The notes below the pieces were generated by a model. That model saw only the letters and a program-made list of their open reading frames with translations, made no database searches and had not been told where the DNA came from. A program made the position numbers and the translations under genes. A DNA stretch of 64,000 nucleotides from Bradyrhizobium barranii subsp. apii (lineage in GTDB: Bacteria; Pseudomonadota; Alphaproteobacteria; Rhizobiales; Xanthobacteraceae): contig NZ_CP096255.1 in assembly GCF_011516635.5 (NCBI RefSeq), forward strand, positions 9,063,501 through 9,127,500, given 5' to 3'. This document shows positions 18,094 to 26,812 of this stretch, one piece after another (positions within the stretch are counted from its first letter, which is position 1; every line of letters begins with the position of its first letter).

Positions 18094-19008
18094 ATGAATA
18101 TCGGTTTTGTAGGTCTGGGCCAGATGGGCCGTCCTATCGCCCTGAACTTGCTGAAATCCGGCGGAGCTCTCACCGTTACCGGCCGGACGCCAAAATCGTT
18201 CGCTGAATTCGAGGAAAGAGGTGTTCGCGCAACGACCGACCCGAGCGTTCTCTCGCAGTCCGATGTTATCTTCCTCTGCTTGCCCGATGATAATGCTGTC
18301 GAAGCGCTGCTCGTCGGAAAGGACGGACTTTCCGCAAATTTGGGCGAGGGCCAGATCGTCGTCGACCTGAGTACAATCACCTATAAAACGACCATCGCTA
18401 TCAATGAACTGCTGAAGTCGCGCGGCGTCCTCTTCCTCGACGCGCCGATCTCGGGCATGAAAGCGCGCGCGATCGACGGTACCTTGACGATCATGTGCGG
18501 TGGTGAGCGCTCTACCTTCGAGCGCGTCAAGTCGCTGCTAGACTGCATTGGAAACAAGAACCTTTACATGGGCGCTTCCGGAAGCGGTCAACTCACCAAA
18601 CTCATCAATCAGCTTCTTTTCGACATCAATGCGGCGGCCATCGCCGAGATCTTGCCAATGTCCGCCAAGATGGGCCTTGATCCCGACCTGGTCGGCGAAG
18701 TGGTCAATAGTGGCACGGGCCGCAGCTATGCATCGGAGTTCTTCATTCCTCGCGTACTCAAGGGGTCCTTCAGCGATGGCTATCTCATGAGGAAAGCTTA
18801 CAAGGATCTGGTCAGTGGAGCGGAGCTAGGCGCGCGTCACTGCATTCCAATGCCGGTGCTTGCGGCCGCGACCGCAACCTATCAGATGGCGCTCTTGAGA
18901 GGTCATGGAGGGAAGGACAAGGGTGGCATGATCTCTATCTTTGAAGAATTGCTTGGCGTCACCTATCGCAGCCTCGCGCCTTCGCTAGAGACCTCGGGAG
19001 TGGCATGA
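18094..19008 (+). CDS. NAD(P)-dependent oxidoreductase, 3-hydroxyisobutyrate dehydrogenase family
   Basis: The 304-residue enzyme has the Rossmann motif IGFVGLGQMGRPIALNL at its start and the substrate motif FLDAPISGMKARAIDGTL. The catalytic lysine lies in GSGQLTKLINQLLF. The family oxidises beta-hydroxyacids (3-hydroxyisobutyrate, tartronate semialdehyde, glycerate). It overlaps the following dehydratase by four bases, so the pair likely handles one hydroxy or sugar acid. Confidence 0.87.
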   Translation: MNIGFVGLGQMGRPIALNLLKSGGALTVTGRTPKSFAEFEERGVRATTDPSVLSQSDVIFLCLPDDNAVEALLVGKDGLSANLGEGQIVVDLSTITYKTTIAINELLKSRGVLFLDAPISGMKARAIDGTLTIMCGGERSTFERVKSLLDCIGNKNLYMGASGSGQLTKLINQLLFDINAAAIAEILPMSAKMGLDPDLVGEVVNSGTGRSYASEFFIPRVLKGSFSDGYLMRKAYKDLVSGAELGARHCIPMPVLAAATATYQMALLRGHGGKDKGGMISIFEELLGVTYRSLAPSLETSGVA

Positions 19009-20708
19009 TGTCCGACAATGATCATGGCCTCGACAAGGGCCTGACAAACTACGGGGACTTCGATTTTGCGCGTTTCCTGCGTAGGTCATTCGCGCGCTCA
19101 ATGGGCATCTCTCGCGAGATGCTCGATAAGCCGATCATCGGCATTGCCATGACGCCATCGGGCTTCAACAACTGTCATCGCTATATGCCAGATCTTGTCG
19201 AAGCCGTCTCCCGCGGCGTGCTCGCCGCTGGAGCTTTGCCGCGACCGTTCCCGACTGTGTCGCTGGGCGAGGTTTTCCTCAACCCGACCAGCATGATGTA
19301 CCGAAATCTCATGGCAATGGACACCGAGGAAATGATTGGAGCGCAGCCGATGGATGCGGTCGTGCTCATCGGCGGCTGCGACAAGACCGTGCCCGCTCAA
19401 TTGATGGGTGCGGCTTCCGCCAATCTTCCGGCCATTCAACTCGTCACGGGACCGATGTCGACCGGCCGGCACAAGGGACAGCGCCTCGGCGCCTGCACCG
19501 ATTGCCGCGGTTTCTGGGCCCAGTACCGAGCCGGGACTGTCAACTCCGACGAGATCAAGACCGTGGAAGGCCGTCTCTCGGTAACCGCCGGTACCTGCGC
19601 GGTTATGGGGACGGCTTCAACGATGGCTTGCATCGCCGAGACGCTCGGCATGTCGTTACCGGGCACCGCGTCGATTCCTGCCGTACACGCCGACCGCCTA
19701 GTGGCGGCCGAGGAAACAGGGAAGGCCGCTGTCCGACTGATCGATAGAAGACTTTCGCCACGCGACGTCATCACCCACAAATCGGTCGAGAACGCGTTGC
19801 GTGTTCTGCTCGCGGTCGGGGGCTCCACCAATGCCGTTGTGCATCTAGCCGCGATCGCCGGCCGGGTAGGGATCAAGATCCCGTACTCGCGCTTCAACGA
19901 GTTGTCGGACCAGACGCCGGTGCTAGTTGACCTGAAACCGGTGGGGGACGGTTACATGGAGGATTTCCATGCAGCCGGCGGCATGGCGGCGCTATTGCGC
20001 GAGTTGCGCCCGCTTCTGCATCTGGACACCATCGATATTGAGGGGCGTCGTCTCGGCGATCGTCTTCTGGAGCCCATGGATTGGGTAGATCGTTCCATCA
20101 TCCGTCCGTTCGATGATCCGATTTCGAAAGTCGGAGGACTGGTGGCGTTGACTGGCAATCTGGCGCCGGACGGAGCCATCTTCAAGCGCGCGGCGGCAAC
20201 GCCGGCATTATTCGAGTCGGAAGGCCGCGCAGTCGTCTTTACTGGACTCGAAGATCTCAGCAAGAGAATCGATGATCCGGACCTCGACGTAAAGCCAGAC
20301 GACATCCTTATTCTGCAGAACGCCGGCCCGCATGCGGCAGGTATGCCCGAGGCAGGGTACCTACCCATTCCGAGGAAACTCGCTCGGGCCGGTGTAAAGG
20401 ACATGTTGCGCATTTCAGACGCGCGTATGTCGGGCACTGCCTTCGGTTCGATCGTGCTGCACGTCGCGCCGGAAGCCGCCATCGGAGGACCGCTTGCTGC
20501 CGTCCGTAGCGGCGACCGCATCCGCCTGTCCATCGCCAACAAAACGATCGATCTTCTAGTCGAAGACGCCGAAGTTAAACGCCGCCTGGCTGATCATCGT
20601 CCTCCGCCGACGCCAGCGCGCGGCTACAAATCACTTTATCGCCGAACGGTGCTCCAGGCTCCGGACGGCTGTGACTTCGATTTTCTCACCCAAGGCGAAA
20701 CACGATGA
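19005..20708 (+). CDS. IlvD/Edd family dehydratase (sugar-acid dehydratase-like)
   Basis: The 567-residue Fe-S enzyme has cysteine motifs NNCHRYMPDL, GGCDKTVPAQL and TAGTCAVMGTASTMACIAE, and the C-terminal DARMSGTAFGSIVLHVAPEA. These place it in the IlvD/Edd family, which removes water from 2,3-dihydroxy acids. Members of this branch include L-arabonate, xylonate and other sugar-acid dehydratases as well as IlvD. Coupling to a hydroxyacid dehydrogenase and not to ilv genes favours a catabolic substrate. Confidence 0.85.
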   Translation: MMSDNDHGLDKGLTNYGDFDFARFLRRSFARSMGISREMLDKPIIGIAMTPSGFNNCHRYMPDLVEAVSRGVLAAGALPRPFPTVSLGEVFLNPTSMMYRNLMAMDTEEMIGAQPMDAVVLIGGCDKTVPAQLMGAASANLPAIQLVTGPMSTGRHKGQRLGACTDCRGFWAQYRAGTVNSDEIKTVEGRLSVTAGTCAVMGTASTMACIAETLGMSLPGTASIPAVHADRLVAAEETGKAAVRLIDRRLSPRDVITHKSVENALRVLLAVGGSTNAVVHLAAIAGRVGIKIPYSRFNELSDQTPVLVDLKPVGDGYMEDFHAAGGMAALLRELRPLLHLDTIDIEGRRLGDRLLEPMDWVDRSIIRPFDDPISKVGGLVALTGNLAPDGAIFKRAAATPALFESEGRAVVFTGLEDLSKRIDDPDLDVKPDDILILQNAGPHAAGMPEAGYLPIPRKLARAGVKDMLRISDARMSGTAFGSIVLHVAPEAAIGGPLAAVRSGDRIRLSIANKTIDLLVEDAEVKRRLADHRPPPTPARGYKSLYRRTVLQAPDGCDFDFLTQGETR

Positions 20709-21082
20709 CTTGGACATTTGCCTTGCGACCGTAGTCCGGCGACCGCGGAACTGCGCCGCGAACGGCTTGTCTGGCCAAGCCTATCTCGACGTTTACTGAT
20801 GTTGCGCAAGTGCAGTGCATTGTGCCGCGAAGACGCAGATAGGTGGATCTACAGTTGTCTTCATAGTTCATATGCTGCTCCACCCGCCCAACTAATATAC
20901 GTCTAGCTGGCCAACCGCTAGAGCCGGAGTGTCGCTTTTGCGCCTGCATCTGGCGATCGCATTTGGACACAGGCGCGCAGCGATTTTCGTAGCTTAACCC
21001 CCGCGATTGCGGCGAACGCCTCAGGGTCTCTTCACAGATACCAAAAGAATCCCAGCTGCTGTCGTTCGGCACATCTTATCCT
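20709..21082. other. Gap before luxR-type gene, no gene seen
   Basis: This 374-bp stretch has no convincing frame. A weak symmetrical sequence around 20804-20825 (GCGCAA ... TTGTGC) is the only notable structure. It marks the boundary between the catabolic genes and the quorum-sensing and transfer genes. Confidence 0.4.
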
Positions 21083-21811
21083 ATGCATCGCGTCTTTCAG
21101 ACCTTTATCGATCGCTTATCGCGCGCCGAAGACGTCGCCCAGTTTTCGGAAGCGATGATCACTATGGCAGCCGCGCTCGATCTGTCTTGCTTCGCGTATC
21201 TCGCGTTACCATCTCAGCAGCACAAGAAGCCACTGTTGATCTCGACCTATCCCCCCAATTGGGTCGCACATTACGTTCGCAATCACTATCAGCGATTCGA
21301 TCCCGTGATTATGAAGTCTCTTCAGAATCCGGAGCCATTCCAATGGGGGACTTCATTATCATGGATACATCTTTCAAAAGCTCAGCAGAAGCTATTTGAT
21401 GAAGCTTCTCAGTTCGGAATTGGACACGGTTTCACAGTTCCGATTCACGATGGTCACGGCCCTATTGCCGCTCTGACCTTTGCTCGCGAGCGGCGAGACG
21501 TTGCGTTTGAACACTACGTCACATCAAACACTCGACTGCTGCAGCTGATGGCCATGTATTTTCATGCGCATGTTCGCCGTAAGCTCACACACGGAACCAA
21601 AATCGACGGAGTGAGCTTGTCGGCTCGCGAATTCGAATGTCTAGAATGGGCTGCGCGGGGCAAAAGTGCTTGGGAAATCGGACGCATCCTGGGCATCTCG
21701 CGGCACACTGTCGCCTCCTATCTGGACAATGCGAAAGAGAAGCTCGGCGTGCGCACGATCGTGCAAGCAGCTTCGCGCTTTGCGGCTGCAAAACGAGAAG
21801 AGCACAATTAA
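21083..21811 (+). CDS. LuxR-type acyl-homoserine-lactone receptor (TraR-like)
   Basis: The 242-residue regulator has an N-terminal autoinducer-binding domain. The conserved ligand-pocket residues of LuxR/TraR lie in NWVAHYVRNHYQRFDPVI (Trp, Tyr, Asp and Pro). A C-terminal GerE helix-turn-helix follows: LSAREFECLEWAARGKSAWE, then ILGISRHTVASYLDNAKEKL. It is followed by luxI on the same strand. In ICEMlSymR7A, TraR activates transfer and excision genes; the qseM/fseA/rdfS genes in this window make the same role likely. Whether this LuxR is the one that drives fseA is inference. Confidence 0.9.
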   Translation: MHRVFQTFIDRLSRAEDVAQFSEAMITMAAALDLSCFAYLALPSQQHKKPLLISTYPPNWVAHYVRNHYQRFDPVIMKSLQNPEPFQWGTSLSWIHLSKAQQKLFDEASQFGIGHGFTVPIHDGHGPIAALTFARERRDVAFEHYVTSNTRLLQLMAMYFHAHVRRKLTHGTKIDGVSLSAREFECLEWAARGKSAWEIGRILGISRHTVASYLDNAKEKLGVRTIVQAASRFAAAKREEHN

Positions 21812-21846
21812 GGCAGGACGCCCCCCGCAAGTACGGGTGATGCCTT
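21810..21846. promoter_or_regulatory. Inverted repeat between luxR and luxI
   Basis: Outer arms AAGGCA / TGCCTT and inner arms CCCG / CGGG form a nested inverted repeat starting at the luxR stop codon. A second short symmetric site, GAAGCAAGCTTC, lies at 21854-21865. Either could be a lux-type box for luxI autoinduction, or the first could be a luxR terminator. Confidence 0.45.
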
Positions 21847-21897
21847 AAATCGCGAAGCAAGCTTCCATAGGCATGACAATGCTGTTTGGAGGCAATT

Positions 21898-22530
21898 ATG
21901 ATTCAGCTCATCACAGATCGGTGCTATGGCGAATTTGCAGAAACTCTCGTCGCGATGCATCAACTCCGGTATCGAGTTTTTAAAGAACGGCTAGACTGGG
22001 AAGTCTTCACCAGTGGAGATATGGAAGTTGATAGTTTCGACGCGCTCCATCCCGCCTACCTGGTACAGCTAGCAACCGATGGCCGGCTACACGGCTGCGT
22101 TAGATTGCTTCCATCCGTCGGGCCTACCATGTTGAGTGACACTTTTCCCGTACTTCTCGCTGGCCAAAGTGCACCAGCAAATTGCTCAATATGGGAAAGC
22201 AGTCGATTCGCACTGGACTTAGCGGCAGACGCTCCTAAAGGGAAACACGCTATAGCTTGCGCAACATATGAATTGTTCGCTGGCATGATCGAGTTCGGCC
22301 TCTCGCGACGGCTCACAGATATCGTCACAGTAACCGACGCTCGAATGGAACGAATCCTGCGTCGCGCCGGCTGGCCCTTACGGCGTCTGGCCAACCCGTG
22401 CGAGCTTGGAAATACATTGGCCGTTGCGGGCTTTCTCGAGATATCCACTGAGATACTCGCTGGGATCCGTAGCGCCGGCGGTTTCACCGGGCCCGTCCTT
22501 TGGGAGCCAGTCGTTCTCGCTGTCGCCTGA
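21898..22530 (+). CDS. Acyl-homoserine-lactone synthase (LuxI/TraI type)
   Basis: The 210-residue enzyme has the LuxI invariants: MHQLRYRVFKERLDWEV, a DMEVDSFD core, RLLPSVGP, and WESSRFALD, with catalytic Arg, Trp, Asp and Glu. It makes an N-acyl-homoserine lactone from SAM and an acyl donor in the cytosol. ATG 21898 follows GGAGG at the right distance; an ATG at 21886 does not. Pairing with luxR matches traR-traI1 of symbiosis islands. The acyl chain cannot be predicted; aryl or branched acyl groups occur in Bradyrhizobium relatives. Confidence 0.9.
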   Translation: MIQLITDRCYGEFAETLVAMHQLRYRVFKERLDWEVFTSGDMEVDSFDALHPAYLVQLATDGRLHGCVRLLPSVGPTMLSDTFPVLLAGQSAPANCSIWESSRFALDLAADAPKGKHAIACATYELFAGMIEFGLSRRLTDIVTVTDARMERILRRAGWPLRRLANPCELGNTLAVAGFLEISTEILAGIRSAGGFTGPVLWEPVVLAVA

Positions 22531-22633
22531 CATAGTCGCGAGACGAACTGTTCTGTTAGCTCTCAAGCGACATTGCTGCTTGCAGCACGACGCAATGCAT
22601 CCGCTCGCTTCAGAAATTGGGGGAAACAAGAAA

Positions 22634-23572
22634 ATGGACCAGCCATGGATGTCCCGAGGGCAAGCTGTTGACCTGCAACAGCTCCGGTTTGCGATAGCAG
22701 CCGCAGACTGTGGGAGTATTCGGCAAGCTGCCGAGTTGCTGTCAATTCGACATTCGACCCTAAGCAGATCTATTCGTCAGCTTGAGCATCTGATCGGCGT
22801 TGCCGTATTCGAGCGCTCGGGCGGAGGCGTAAAGCAAACACCCGCAGGGCGACGCGTTCTCTGGATGGCCAGATTGATTCTGGAGCAAGTCGATGTTCTT
22901 GTCGCAACCGCAAAATCGAATGGACGAGGGGAAGCCGGGCGACTTTCGATCGGCTTTTGCACGTCTATCTCCGCGGGCAATCTGCGAGCGACACTGACTG
23001 AGTACAAGAATCGATTTCCTCGAATAGAACTCGCAACCATCGAGCGATCGCGAGCACGCCTAGCAACTGCACTACGAAACGGTACGGTCGATATTTTGAT
23101 TGTTATTGGGGAGGTCCCGCTGCCCGACAATACCGTTCGCTCCCTCTGGAGTGAACGCATCCTGGTCTCTCTGGCGGACAGCCATCCTTTAGCCGCGCGC
23201 AACGTGATCTATTGGACGGATCTGCGGAACGAGACCGTTCTATTGAGCCAGCACGATCCCGGACGCGAGCTCGAGGATCTCTTGGTGTCAAAGCTTGTTT
23301 CTCCTGAAGGTCGCCCCAGAATCGAGCGCCACGACGTCAGCCGAGGTATCATCAAGAGTCTGATCAGCATGAAGCTTGGGATCAGCCTGGTCCTGGAGTC
23401 AGATATTGGCGCGAGCTTCGCCGGTTTGGTCTATCGCGAATTGCGCGATGGGACGGGGCCGACACGCGTTGACTTTTCGGCACATTGGCGAGCCGATAAC
23501 GACAATCCCGCCTTGGATAGTTTTCTTAAACTCTTGGCTGAACGCTACCCTTTGCTGGCCTCAGACGAATGA
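22634..23572 (+). CDS. LysR-family transcriptional regulator next to trb operon
   Basis: The 312-residue LysR protein has a winged helix DLQQLRFAIAAADCGSIR, then QAAELLSIRHSTLSRSIRQL, and a substrate domain starting near GRLSIGFCTSISAG. ATG 22634 gives a normal length; the longer frame from 22406 overlaps luxI. It converges on DUF2274 with a 28-bp overlap of 3' ends. LysR genes in this position recur beside trb operons of rhizobial ICEs. A role in transfer control is plausible but unproven. Confidence 0.85.
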   Translation: MDQPWMSRGQAVDLQQLRFAIAAADCGSIRQAAELLSIRHSTLSRSIRQLEHLIGVAVFERSGGGVKQTPAGRRVLWMARLILEQVDVLVATAKSNGRGEAGRLSIGFCTSISAGNLRATLTEYKNRFPRIELATIERSRARLATALRNGTVDILIVIGEVPLPDNTVRSLWSERILVSLADSHPLAARNVIYWTDLRNETVLLSQHDPGRELEDLLVSKLVSPEGRPRIERHDVSRGIIKSLISMKLGISLVLESDIGASFAGLVYRELRDGTGPTRVDFSAHWRADNDNPALDSFLKLLAERYPLLASDE

Positions 23573-23787
23573 ACCGCCCGCCGAAGCTTCGCAAACCCGC
23601 GATCTGTGGCCATGAACCGCGCCAACATTGGCGCGATAAGCTTACCCGGATCGCTGATGGGTTGACCGGATTCGCTTGTAACGGCGTTCGCGTAAGCGAT
23701 AAGATCTCGATGCACGGAAGCTGGCAATTCAATACTGATCTTGACCGGTCTCTCGTCTGGAAGTGCCCCAATCTTGAGCTTGGTCAT
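23545..23787 (-). CDS. DUF2274 protein, last gene of trb operon
   Basis: The 80-residue protein starts MTKLKIGALPDERPVKISIE and ends in a short helical region, as in DUF2274 proteins encoded after trbI. It is one base from the trbI stop. Function unknown; the SIELPASVHRDLIAYANAV segment resembles a ribbon-helix-helix or regulatory fold. The 3' end overlaps the convergent LysR gene. Confidence 0.8.
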   Translation of the reverse strand: MTKLKIGALPDERPVKISIELPASVHRDLIAYANAVTSESGQPISDPGKLIAPMLARFMATDRGFAKLRRAVHSSEASKG

Positions 23788-23788
23788 G

Positions 23789-25000
23789 TCACCCTCTGTA
23801 TGGTTCGAGAACGAGATCACGATTGACGATAACGCGCATCGGAAATCCCGGGCGAACGGTCAGCGTCGGCTGAATATTGAGGCTGCGACGAACAACCTGC
23901 TGGCCGGTCTGATTGAGCGAGTCACCTGCCCCGCGCCGCAGTGCCTGGATGATTGCACTGTCATTGCTGTTGATGTCAGAGCCCGCTCCGACTTCAGTGC
24001 CAATCGCCAAGAACGTTGATAGAGCGGCAGCCTTAAACAATTCGCTCCAGTGATTGTCGACCTCGTCTTGAAGACCCGCATAGCCCGCTGAGTCCGCGCC
24101 TGACTGCCGCTCCAAAACGATTGAGCGGCCGTTCGGCATGATCAGACGGGTCCAAACCAGCAGCACGCGGGACTGGCCGAAGGTGACCTGACTGTCGTAT
24201 AGGCCGATCAGACGCGCTCCTTGAGGCACGAGCAGAAAGCGGCCGGTCGGCGTGTCAAAAACATTCTCGGTTACCTGCGCGGTAATTTGGCCTGGCAGGT
24301 CCGATCGGACCCCAGTGATCAGCGCTCCTGGAATCACCGTTCCAGCCTGCACGATGTAGGGTGAAGCGGGCTTGGTAACACGGTCAGGGCTTACCGTGCG
24401 ACGATCCACAGAAGCATTAAGGAAAACAAGCTTCCGGTCTTGGCCGTTCTGCCCAGATTCATCGTCGCCGGTGCTCGTTGCGCTCGTCGACACGACGTGC
24501 TCGCTTCCAACCGCCGCAGCGGCGGACGGACGCACTTCTCGTCCATTTGTGGAAGCGAACAGATGGCTGATACGGGCTGCTTCGGTCTCCTGCTCGCGGC
24601 GCTGCTGGTCCGGATCAGCGCCGATCGCCGGCGACTGCCCTTGAGCGGCAAGGATCGGTCGACCGAGGTCGCCGGGGAGCGACGGACCAAGCTGCGGAAT
24701 TGGCTGGCGCGGAACGCCGGCATAGTCCTTCGGCAGCGTCGTAATGCCGTCGGCAACATTGTGATGGTCGGTACTATAAAGCTCATCGGCCGCTTGATTG
24801 CGGGGACGATTGCTCTGCAGCGACCAAAGCACAGCTCCGCCGATGACAAGCAATGCAACCGCGCTCCCGCCGGCCAGGACCTTCCGCGACAACCGCGTCA
24901 CGCGCGGATGCTCTGCTCTCAAGCGGAAGCTCTCGGACTGCTCCCCTTGTGTCTCCGGCGGAACTGGTTTGTCGTGATCGTTTCCATTCCGAGTTGTCAT
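23789..25000 (-). CDS. trbI: Conjugal transfer protein TrbI (VirB10-like)
   Basis: The 403-residue protein has a cytoplasmic N-terminus, one transmembrane helix near residues 42-62 (AGGSAVALLVIGGAVLW), a proline-rich linker and the VirB10 barrel domain. That domain shows VQAGTVIPGALITGVRSDLP, VPQGARLIGLYDSQV and a C-terminal VRPGFPMRVIVNRDLVL. It bridges the inner and outer membranes of the type IV secretion channel. It overlaps trbG by four bases. Confidence 0.93.
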   Translation of the reverse strand: MTTRNGNDHDKPVPPETQGEQSESFRLRAEHPRVTRLSRKVLAGGSAVALLVIGGAVLWSLQSNRPRNQAADELYSTDHHNVADGITTLPKDYAGVPRQPIPQLGPSLPGDLGRPILAAQGQSPAIGADPDQQRREQETEAARISHLFASTNGREVRPSAAAAVGSEHVVSTSATSTGDDESGQNGQDRKLVFLNASVDRRTVSPDRVTKPASPYIVQAGTVIPGALITGVRSDLPGQITAQVTENVFDTPTGRFLLVPQGARLIGLYDSQVTFGQSRVLLVWTRLIMPNGRSIVLERQSGADSAGYAGLQDEVDNHWSELFKAAALSTFLAIGTEVGAGSDINSNDSAIIQALRRGAGDSLNQTGQQVVRRSLNIQPTLTVRPGFPMRVIVNRDLVLEPYRG

Positions 25001-26031
25001 GACGACGGCCTCCCGTCGGTCCTGACAATCCTGACCTTCAGCTGGTGCTCACCGCCCAGCCGGAGTTCGGCGGCCGCGAAGAGCCGATCCACGATCAGCA
25101 CGTTGCCGTAGGCGCGGTAGTTGACGAGTTCGGTCTTGCCGTCCGGGCCAATCACAAAGAGCGGAGGCATCTCACCCTGCACAATGCCCTGCGGGAATTC
25201 GACGTAGACCTTGCGGCCATCGTCATACACGGCGAGCGGCCGCCAGGGCGGACTATCTCCTTCGATGGCGTAGCGGGAGATACGCTGCGCCGGACCCGGA
25301 AGAACAGGTTTCAGAGCGACCGAACGCGATCGTTCGCGCACTGTTTCAGGATAGTACCAGGCAACAGATGGCATGTATGGCCGCTCGCGGGAGCGGAGCT
25401 CGATCAGGTAGGTGCGCCGATCGGTATTGACGACAAGATTGGTTTCGATCGACGCGCGGGTCGGCTTAACCAGGATATGAACGCGTCGCGTGTCACCGCT
25501 TCCACTCTCGGTATCGCCCACGACCCAGCGTACGGTATCTCCGGCCGCGATCGGCCCTGATCCCGTCAACTGCTCTCCCTCCTCGAGCGCAATATCCGTG
25601 ATTTGACCCGGTGCGGCGTAAATCTGATAGAGCGCCCCGGGACTGTATGCATAGATTTGCGCCGCATTGAAATACCCCCGTTTGCGCGGTTCGACCCGGG
25701 CGGTGCTATTCGCTGTCTCCACTCGACTCACGGGTTCAGCGTCTTCCTTTCCTCCCGACTTGCCACCGAAAGCCGGCTTCCAGAGCGGCGGAACGTGAAG
25801 CGGTCGTGGTTTGTCGTCGAGGGCCACCGGCGGCGCCGGCAACGGAGGAACTTCCGCGTCATAGCTGATCTCGGGTGGTATGTAGGTCGCGCACCCACCA
25901 AGGGCCGACGAACAAAGCAGAAGCGCAGATAGAATTGCTCGTCTCGAGCTCACGAACCCGGGCCAAGCCGAATTGAGCCTGCTTTGCTGGAGAGAATGTT
26001 TCGAACGAAAGTCAGACGGCGACTTGGTCAC
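24997..26031 (-). CDS. trbG: Conjugal transfer protein TrbG (VirB9-like)
   Basis: The 344-residue protein has a lipobox-like signal (LLLCSSALGGC) and the VirB9/CagX fold: YSPGALYQIYAAPGQITDIA, RVHILVKPTRASIETNLVVN, and a C-terminal LFVIGPDGKTELVNYRAYG. It forms part of the outer-membrane core complex with TrbI. Overlaps with trbF and trbI indicate translational coupling. Confidence 0.93.
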   Translation of the reverse strand: MTKSPSDFRSKHSLQQSRLNSAWPGFVSSRRAILSALLLCSSALGGCATYIPPEISYDAEVPPLPAPPVALDDKPRPLHVPPLWKPAFGGKSGGKEDAEPVSRVETANSTARVEPRKRGYFNAAQIYAYSPGALYQIYAAPGQITDIALEEGEQLTGSGPIAAGDTVRWVVGDTESGSGDTRRVHILVKPTRASIETNLVVNTDRRTYLIELRSRERPYMPSVAWYYPETVRERSRSVALKPVLPGPAQRISRYAIEGDSPPWRPLAVYDDGRKVYVEFPQGIVQGEMPPLFVIGPDGKTELVNYRAYGNVLIVDRLFAAAELRLGGEHQLKVRIVRTDGRPSS

Positions 26032-26711
26032 TGACTCAACTCCTTTGACCAGTTGATGGCACGGACGTAGACGCCAAGGGGATTTTTGCGCAGGCGTTCG
26101 GCATCGCGGGGTGTCTCGATCACGATCGAGAGAATTGCAGTCCAGCGCTCAGTCGAGCTCAGTGAGCCGTTGTCGTAGACGCGCTGGGTCCACGCGACGC
26201 GAAAGCTTTCCGAGGACGCGCGAATGACGCTCGAGACGTCGACGGAGATTTGGGCCTTACCCAACTTGGCAAAGGGGTCGTTGTTGCGCGCGTAGTCGTT
26301 GAGCGCGCCCGCACCGCGATCCGTCGTGAAATCATAGGCCCGGAGCCAGTTTTGACGCAGAACGATGCCGTCAGCCGGTAGACCCCTGACATCCTCGATA
26401 AAGCGTGCCAGATGGTAGGCGATCTGCGCGTCAGTGGGTTGATAGTCGATGTTGGCCGGCGCAACCCTTTGGGCTTGGCCGAGATGATCGACTTCAACCA
26501 CCCACGGCGTGATCGAGCCTTGGCTCGATTGCCAGACAAGGCTACCTGCGAGACCGGCCGATAGCATTAAGCAACCGAACGCCATCAAGCGCCAGTTCTT
26601 GGCCTGCACGCGGGCAGATCCAATGCGTTCGTCCCAAACCTGCGCTGCCTTTTGGTAAGGCGTGATGGGCTCGGGCATGCGCCCGTAATGATCGGAAGGT
26701 CGTTTGAACAT
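26028..26711 (-). CDS. trbF: Conjugal transfer protein TrbF (VirB8-like)
   Basis: The 227-residue protein has one N-terminal transmembrane helix (LMAFGCLMLSAGLAGSLVW) and a periplasmic VirB8-like domain (ITPWVVEVDHLGQAQRVAPA ... IETPRDAERLRKNPLGVYVR). It assembles the inner-membrane scaffold of the mating channel. It overlaps trbG by four bases; a 101-bp gap separates it from trbL. Confidence 0.92.
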   Translation of the reverse strand: MFKRPSDHYGRMPEPITPYQKAAQVWDERIGSARVQAKNWRLMAFGCLMLSAGLAGSLVWQSSQGSITPWVVEVDHLGQAQRVAPANIDYQPTDAQIAYHLARFIEDVRGLPADGIVLRQNWLRAYDFTTDRGAGALNDYARNNDPFAKLGKAQISVDVSSVIRASSESFRVAWTQRVYDNGSLSSTERWTAILSIVIETPRDAERLRKNPLGVYVRAINWSKELSQ

Positions 26712-26812
26712 CTATCATTGCCCCTGAGATCAAGTGATCGGTGTAAAGTCGGGCGGCACCTGGATTGGAGGCGCCGCCCCACGGCGTGCGACGAACGCGC
26801 ATTGGCGGCGTG

